From Owenia fusiformis (taxonomy: Eukaryota; Annelida; Polychaeta; Sabellida; Oweniidae): 60,000 bases of DNA. Shown here in pieces: positions 54,326 to 60,000 of this stretch. Position numbers and translations under genes: made by a program. The notes below the pieces were generated by a model. The model saw only the letters and a list, made by a program, of their open reading frames with translations. It was not told the DNA's origin and searched no databases. Location of the stretch: positions 18,027,754 through 18,087,753 of the forward strand of contig CAIIXF020000011.1 of assembly GCA_903813345.2 (NCBI GenBank), in the 5' to 3' direction. Numbering within the stretch: the first letter of the stretch is position 1; each line of letters begins with the position of its first letter.

Positions 54326-55050
54326 GCGGTATTGAGGAAAATAGAGAAAACTAATCCAAATAAAAAGATAATTACTGTAAATTAATCTACCACAGATTAT
54401 TCCAGTGAAACACAATGGACTATTGTGATATAACTGACTTGGCAGCTTCTCTCAATATATAATACTTTAGAGTGTTTACTTTCTTGAGTTTACAATATCC
54501 ACAAAAACAATTCATGACTGGAAATATTAAATAGCAACTTTATTTAAGTATGCAGAATATGTAAAAGTCAAATCAAATACTGGATCTTAGCAATATAATT
54601 ATATTCTCTATAAGAACAATTCGATTGGTTAAGGTATATACGAATCATTAAGAAATATTTTGGGATTATTTAGGATGAGGATTGCAGGTTTTTCATTCAT
54701 TTTTCAGAGAACCTTTACATGAGCATGTAATATTTCAACCACTGGGGATCTAATTACCTAATTACAATTATTTTCCATATCCTTAATACTCAATCAACCA
54801 AGTAAACGCAACAAATGGGAGAACTTAATCCATATAGGACAATATTTTACATGTTGACATACAAGATTTTTAAAGAAATGAGTAACTTAACCTATTAGCT
54901 ATTTAAAGTACATAGGGGAATGACATCTTGGGAAGGTGGGTGGCTCGGATATAATGACTGAGATCGATTGAGAGAGAGCATATCCCAATAAAGGCTAATG
55001 ATCTTTCAGTAAATGCTCTAGAATGATAGATCCATGGTGAAATGTGGATG
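54326..55050. other. Noncoding interval
   Basis: AT-rich; no gene, RNA or repeat recognised. Confidence 0.35.
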
Positions 55051-55054
55051 ACTA

Positions 55055-55520
55055 TACGGAAAGGTGAGTGGCTATGGGGAAAGGTGGGTGGCTATGGGGA
55101 AAGGTGGGTGGCTATGGGGAAAGGTGGGTAGCCATGAGGAAAGCCAGGTGGCCATGGAGAAATGTGGGTGGCCATGGGGAAAGATGGGTGGCCATAATAT
55201 GGGGAAAGATGGGTGGCCATGGGGAAATGTGGATGGCTATAGGGAGAGGTGGGTGGCTATGGGGAAATGTGAATGGCTATAGGGAGAGGTTGGTGGCTAT
55301 GGGGAAATGTGGATGGCTATAGGGAGCGGTGGGTGGCTATGGGGAAATGTGAATGGCTATAGGGAGAGGTGGGTGGCTATGGGGAAATGTGGATGGCTAT
55401 AGGGAGAGGTGGGTGGCTATGGGGAAATGTGAATGGCTATAGGGAGAGGTGGGTGGCTATGGGGAAATGTGGATGGCTATAGGGAAATGTGGATGGCTAT
55501 AGGGAGAGGTGGGTGGCCAT
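55055..55520. repeat. 20/40-bp minisatellite
   Basis: A 20-base unit, GGTGGGTGGCTATGGGGAAA, alternates from about 55210 onward with TGTGGATGGCTATAGGGAGA, making a 40-base higher-order unit repeated about seven times. The left part (55055-55210) has simpler 20-base units. The two overlapping plus-strand frames here are repeat readings (Met-Gly-Lys-Gly-Gly-Trp-Leu), not a gene. Confidence 0.75.
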
Positions 55521-55900
55521 TGCATATCTTGTTATGGATTATTGAACTCAATTCTCTCCTTCAGTTATTTCAAACATTGGAACACAATGACATAAGATAC
55601 TTCATTTTGTAACAGCTGCATATCACACTCAACTTCAAAATTATCTTCAATACATTGCAAAAAACAAATACATTACAGTTATGTTATTTCCATATTGCGA
55701 ACATGTTGTACTTGTAATAAGAAACTTATACTTTTTACAAGGAATTCAATAATGGATGTCTGTCTAAATTGAGTATATGTATATAATTTATAATTTTTCT
55801 ATCTAAATCAAGAACTAGTTTGCGGTAAATCAAAAATAAAGGTCACATTTTGACTAGCACCCCCCCATATGTTGCATTACTCTATTGTCTGCAAAAATCA
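55521..55900. other. Noncoding interval
   Basis: AT-rich; nothing recognised apart from a short poly-C run at 55860. Confidence 0.35.
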
Positions 55901-55904
55901 GCTA

Positions 55905-56205
55905 TCATGCTGGAATACAATCAGTATCATGAAATAAATAATCAGACAACATGGAATACAATCAGCTTCCATGAAACACAATCAGCCACCAGAAAATTCA
56001 ATCAGTATCATGAAAAGACAACATGGAATACAATCAGCGTCCATGAAATATAATCAGCTGTCATGGAATTCAATCAGTACCATGAAATCAGCAATTAGAC
56101 AATGTGGAATGCATTTAGCAGCCATATTACACAATCAGCCACAATGGGAAATACAATCAGTAGCCATGGTATACAATATGCTATGGAATACAATCAGCAG
56201 TCATA
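55905..56205. repeat. Degenerate 'catgaaatacaatcagc' array
   Basis: About a dozen copies of a 17-21-base unit such as CATGGAATACAATCAGC or 'catgaaacacaatcagccac'. Units are diverged and vary in length. The two plus frames across it are repeat readings. Confidence 0.6.
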
Positions 56206-56660
56206 AACTTCTTGCAGACAAGTTGTTCCCAATTTCTTTCCTTGGATTCACAGCTCATTTAATCAAGTTTTCATCTGTCCTTGATTACCACTGCATCTTC
56301 TACAGGGTGTCAAACAAATATTTTCTCCCCCTTAATTTCAAAAGTAATTTTTTGCATAAAGGTGCATCCAGTTGAGCTAGTCATCTGAAACTTCTTATGG
56401 AGTTGCTCCATGGAGCCTAGTTTTATTGTGCCAAAGAACAATTCAATTACCATGCTGACAAAAAAAAATATGCAACATTATGTGGATGTTGTTAAAGCTA
56501 ATAGACGGGTAGGAAGGAGGGGTTCCCATGCACCCGAAAGATGTATTTTTTTAATGTACATTTTTGTAATCCTAAAGGTCCATACTAAAGATTTTTGCAT
56601 GTTCCCAGAATGAAATATTGTCCCATGGTATCTATTGGCGGCCATCTTGTCGGCCATCTT
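56206..56660. other. Noncoding interval
   Basis: No gene recognised. The plus frame 56410-56613 lacks any family motif. A 'ggcggccatcttgtcggcca' phrase at 56638-56660 leads into the next array. Confidence 0.35.
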
Positions 56661-57765
56661 GGATTTTTGAAAGAGTTGATGTTAATTATCTCAAAGTTCA
56701 ATAACTTCAAGAGTTTTGTGATTTGAAAGCTGTAAGTGGTACCAAAATGAAGCTATTATAGTATCCTATATTATCAGATGCAATAATTATGCAAATTGTC
56801 TCATTTGCATAAAATGTGACATCATCAATCATAATTCTTGCCTCTTTACAACAGTATCGCATTATACCTTTCTGCCTGAGTGATCAGTCTTAGTCATTCA
56901 TTCACATAAATGAATTTAAATATATAGGTACATTAATTTTGAACATATTTGCAAAAAGAAATTCGAAAATTTTGGAAAAACATCGTCAGACACACGATAA
57001 TGTTACTGAAAAGAGGCGTGGCACTTCTTGTGAAAGAATTGATGTTAATTATCTTAAAGTATAATAACGTCCACAGTTTTGAGAGTTGAAAGCTGTAAGT
57101 GGTACCGAAATGAAGCTATTATATATCCCATATAATAAGATGTAATAATTATGCAAATAGTCTCATTTGCATAAAATGTGACATCATTAATCGTAATTTT
57201 TGCCTCTTTACTACGGTATCGCACAATACCTTGCTGCCTGAATGACCAGTCTTAGTGATCCATGAACATAAATGAATTTGACTAAATAGGTACATTAATT
57301 TTGAACATATTTGCAATTGAAAGTTTTGGAAAAAAACATTGTCAGACACTAAGTTATAACACTTCACATGATTATGTTACTGAAAAGGGGCGTGGCACTT
57401 CTTGATAAAGAGTTGATGTTATTCATTTCAAAGTACAATAACTTCCACAGTTTTGATAATTGAAAGCTGTAAGTGGAACAAAAATGGAGCTATTATAATA
57501 TACTTATAAAAATGCAATAATTATGCAAATTTTCCCATTTGCATAATGTGTGACAACCTCTATCATTTTTATATCAATTCAATTTCTCTCCCTCTCGGTA
57601 ACAGTCTTGGTTATTCATGAGCATTTATGATTTTGAACATATAGGTACATTAATTTTGAACATATTTGCAATTGAAATTTTGGAAAAACTTTGTAAGAAA
57701 TTACGTGTTGACACTTCACATGATTATGTAACTGAAAAGGGAGGGGGGGGCACTTTTGTTCAAAA
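56661..57765. repeat. About 370-bp tandem array, three units
   Basis: Units start with 'gagttgatgttaattatctc' at about 56675, 57038 and 57410. Shared phrases: 'tgaaagctgtaagtggtacc', 'attatgcaaattgtctcatt', 'taggtacattaattttgaac', and the unit end 'ctgaaaaggggcgtggcact'. The GGGGCGTGGCAC word also occurs in the arms of the long-TIR elements (17342, 50158). Confidence 0.65.
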
Positions 57766-58170
57766 TGTTAACTTCTAAACACTAATATCACATTCAAGGG
57801 CTGAAGCTCCTCTAGCAGAGTCATGTAGATAGAGCCCAATGTTGCTCATTGGTGAAATGTTGGCCAAATTTTGCATCTTGTATGTACTGCTTACAAGTAC
57901 ATGAAATGTTCATTATGATAGTGTAATTCCAATATGACAGCACAATACAAGTCAGGCTATTTTATTGTCACATATGCAAAAGTCGATCTGATGAGACATG
58001 TTAAAAGTGTTAGTGGTTAATAATACCCAGATCAAATTAACACAAGATAGATATTGAAGGTAGGCCCAGATCAAAGTATGGGCATCTTTAGCCGCAATCA
58101 TGACGCCATCTGTATTGTCCATCAGTGGGAGCTGTAACCCAAATACTGAGTATATGATTTAATGTATGTG
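57766..58170. other. Noncoding interval
   Basis: No gene recognised between the tandem array and the reverse transcriptase remnant. The 3' part may be the 3' end of that element. Confidence 0.3.
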
Positions 58171-59340
58171 TCATTCAGTTGCCATGCACTTGGGGCAGTT
58201 GGCGGTTTCTTCCTTGCCCCAAAGTCTGAGGTTTGATGGAGTTGAGACCAGGTCAGGGAAAGCTCTTAATAGGAAATTGAGCCTCCCTTGGTCCATGGAC
58301 CAAAGGTCATTCCATTTCAAGAAGTGCTGAAGTGAGGGTTCCCAGGTAATGTCAGGTAATGTAATGTCAGGTAATTCCCAGGTAATGTAAATCTGGAAAG
58401 GCCACTGAAATCGGGGAGTAATGTCATAACACTCCGATATATGACTTGAGTCAATGGCTCTAAGCCACTTGTCCAGGTCCCTTGACACTTCAGCTGTTTT
58501 GTTTAAACCACACATAGTTCTTCTCTAGACATTTGTTTCTTTATCTTGCCCTGTTGGTATTTGCTTGCCATTTATTTTGATATGCATTGGAGAAAGCTTG
58601 CCATCAACCAAAACCATGCTTCTTGACCTGGTTGGTTTTTAACTTCATGCAAGTCCAGTTTGCCATTCTTTCCATACCTAATAGAACCCATCTTGTACCC
58701 ACTACTGAACTGGTCATAACTGTGATGTCATCCATGAAAGCTCTGTATGGTAAGTGTTTTGCACCTTCATTTGCTTTTGGAACCTTACACTGCATCATCC
58801 CTGCCTTGAGCAGTAAGTTCATTGATGTTACGAAGAGAACTACTGATACAGTGCAGTCTGCCACTATGCCTTTCTCTGAACTCTGCTAATTAGTGGTATT
58901 ATTGCCAAATGTATTGTGCAACTTCAAGGAGTTTGTCTGTCCCATTGTCAGATTGACTACATCTGTTGGTTTTGGTATGTGAAAGTTAACTTGTACCTCT
59001 AGTATCAGTTGGTGAGGGACACTAGGTAGACCTTAGGTCCAGCCAAACTACTTATTCTCTTTCTTGGCTTCCTTCACAAGTTGGCTTATTGCTGCTATAT
59101 GCACCCTTGATGTCTTGGGATACCACTTTTCTGAATGCTTGGCAGGCCAGTAAGAAATAACTGCAAGACTTGACCACAATGGCCCAGAAGATCTTTCCCT
59201 CAGCATCCGATAATGATGTCTACTTGAACTGGTTCAGTCCCTCAAATTTTAGCTCCTTTGGAATGGAGCACCTTTCCGCCAAAGCCCAAGTCCTTGCTAG
59301 ATTTTTCTTGTTCTGGATTCTTGTTAGCAATCACCATAGA
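58171..59340 (-). pseudogene. Decayed non-LTR retrotransposon reverse transcriptase, second lineage
   Basis: Minus-strand pieces in order: DAEGKIFWAIVVK (about 59200), VVWLDL (motif A, about 59050), PHQLILEVQVNFHIP, EKGIVADCTVSVVLFVTSMN (motif B region, about 58880-58820), RAFMDDITVMTSS (motif C with an FMDD box, about 58745), WLRAIDSSHISECYDI (about 58460) and LLRAFPDLVSTPSNLRLWGK (about 58270-58210) followed by a Cys pair typical of the zinc-knuckle region at the C-terminus. These belong to a reverse transcriptase family different from the YADD one at 33690-34743. Several frameshifts and stops are needed to join the pieces, and the upstream domains are missing, so it is dead. Confidence 0.75.
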
Positions 59341-59349
59341 TGTCCCTTA

Positions 59350-59545
59350 AGAAAAAAGCCATGGTAACCATGGTATTCCATGATGTGTCCATGGTAATCC
59401 ATGGTTTTCCATGGAAATTCATGGTTTTTCATGGTATTTTCCATGGAAATTCATGGATACCCATGGTAATCTTCCATGGATATTTACCATGATTTTCCGT
59501 GGTAATTAGTGGTTTGGTAATTGTTTTTTCATGAACATGCCATGT
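59350..59545. repeat. CCATGG-rich simple array
   Basis: Words such as 'ccatggtaatccatggtttt' and 'catggaaattcatggttttt' with loose period. Similar in kind to the satellite of the copy C intron, but the units are different. Confidence 0.55.
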
Positions 59546-60000
59546 TTTTACCATGACACTTGAGTTGTAAAATCAACAATTTTGGCAGGTTTTGTTTTTA
59601 CCAAAATCTTCAAAATTGAATCAATATTTTAACGAATGAATCCAAGCTGGATTGAGAATTAGTCTCATTAATCATAGATAAAAGAATATGACACCCCCCC
59701 CCACCCCAAAATCTTTGAGAAAGTCAACCTTCTTGACAAAAGCTGGTTTCAGGCCTGAAATACAACCATGTTTTTACAATCTGAATATATGTTTAGTACA
59801 TTCTGTACATAGTGTCATATGACAAAGAACTGTTTACTTAATATTTTTTTAATTGATGATTTGACCCCACAATTAAAAGTAATAATTTGTTTGCTGGGAT
59901 TTGCTATCATTTAACTTTGGCACTTATGTAAAAAAAGACAAAATAAGTGATAAAATCAGCTCACTGGATTCCCTTATTGCAGACTGAATAAACATTTTTA
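59546..60000. other. Noncoding window end
   Basis: A poly-C piece with 'ctggtttcaggcctga' at 59690-59760 belongs to the dispersed repeat seen at 37600-37757. Nothing else recognised. Confidence 0.4.

Noticed and set aside
55064-55322. Two overlapping glycine/tryptophan-rich frames
   Set aside because: They read straight through a 20/40-bp minisatellite.

Overview
The window is animal nuclear DNA, probably from a marine invertebrate. It is AT-rich, its genes have spliced GT-AG introns, coding density is very low, and most of the sequence is transposons, foldback elements and tandem repeats. The repeat style (element ends with GTCC or CCCGCC microsatellites, many MITE-like palindromes, CR1/L2-like and other decayed non-LTR reverse transcriptases) fits an ambulacrarian or a lophotrochozoan. 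I cannot name the species.

Four genes are well supported. Three are tandem plus-strand paralogues of the CD225/dispanin (IFITM-like) membrane protein family: copy A at 1388-2563, copy B at 10599-12251 and copy C at 26164-32796. Each has two coding exons. Exon 1 starts with the ATG directly after a splice acceptor, so the 5' UTR is interrupted by an intron. It encodes a Tyr-Gly-Gln-Pro-rich cytosolic tail and the first CD225 membrane segment. Exon 2 encodes the rest of the domain. The intron is phase 1 at the same codon in all three, and its last 80-100 bases are conserved. Copies A and C also share 3' flanking sequence, so they come from a segmental duplication. The fourth gene is on the minus strand (48699 down to 39736): a complete 12-exon oxygen-dependent coproporphyrinogen-III oxidase (CPOX) of 378 residues, the mitochondrial haem-synthesis enzyme.

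Layout: 0.5-1.3 kb, dispersed repeat; 1.4-2.8 kb, copy A; 2.8-5.1 kb, two foldback elements with 16-bp minisatellite arms; 5.2-10.6 kb, noncoding with palindromic elements; 10.6-12.3 kb, copy B with a Helitron-like insertion in its intron; 12.5-13.2 kb, decayed Tc1/mariner-type transposase; 13.9-18.1 kb, tandem repeat broken by a long-TIR element that itself holds a Helitron-like element; 18.2-26.1 kb, noncoding with a mariner-like remnant and a 235-bp tandem array; 26.2-32.8 kb, copy C, whose 5.8-kb intron carries a CATGG-rich palindromic satellite and a Mutator-like palindromic element; 33.0-35.3 kb, nested transposons with a broken reverse transcriptase; 35.7-38.5 kb, duplicated flank and tandem repeats; 38.5-48.7 kb, CPOX and its repeat-filled introns; 49.6-54.3 kb, a 4.7-kb element with arms of about 1 kb; 54.3-60 kb, minisatellites, a 370-bp tandem array and another decayed reverse transcriptase.

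The genes do not form an operon. The CD225 genes are a local family that may act at membranes (inferred from the family), and CPOX is an unrelated housekeeping neighbour. The most unusual features are the minisatellite-armed foldback elements, the Helitron-like elements whose empty target site can be read from a paralogous copy, the CPOX stop codon lying inside a 37-bp tandem array, and the serial duplication of a CPOX splice acceptor with part of its exon.
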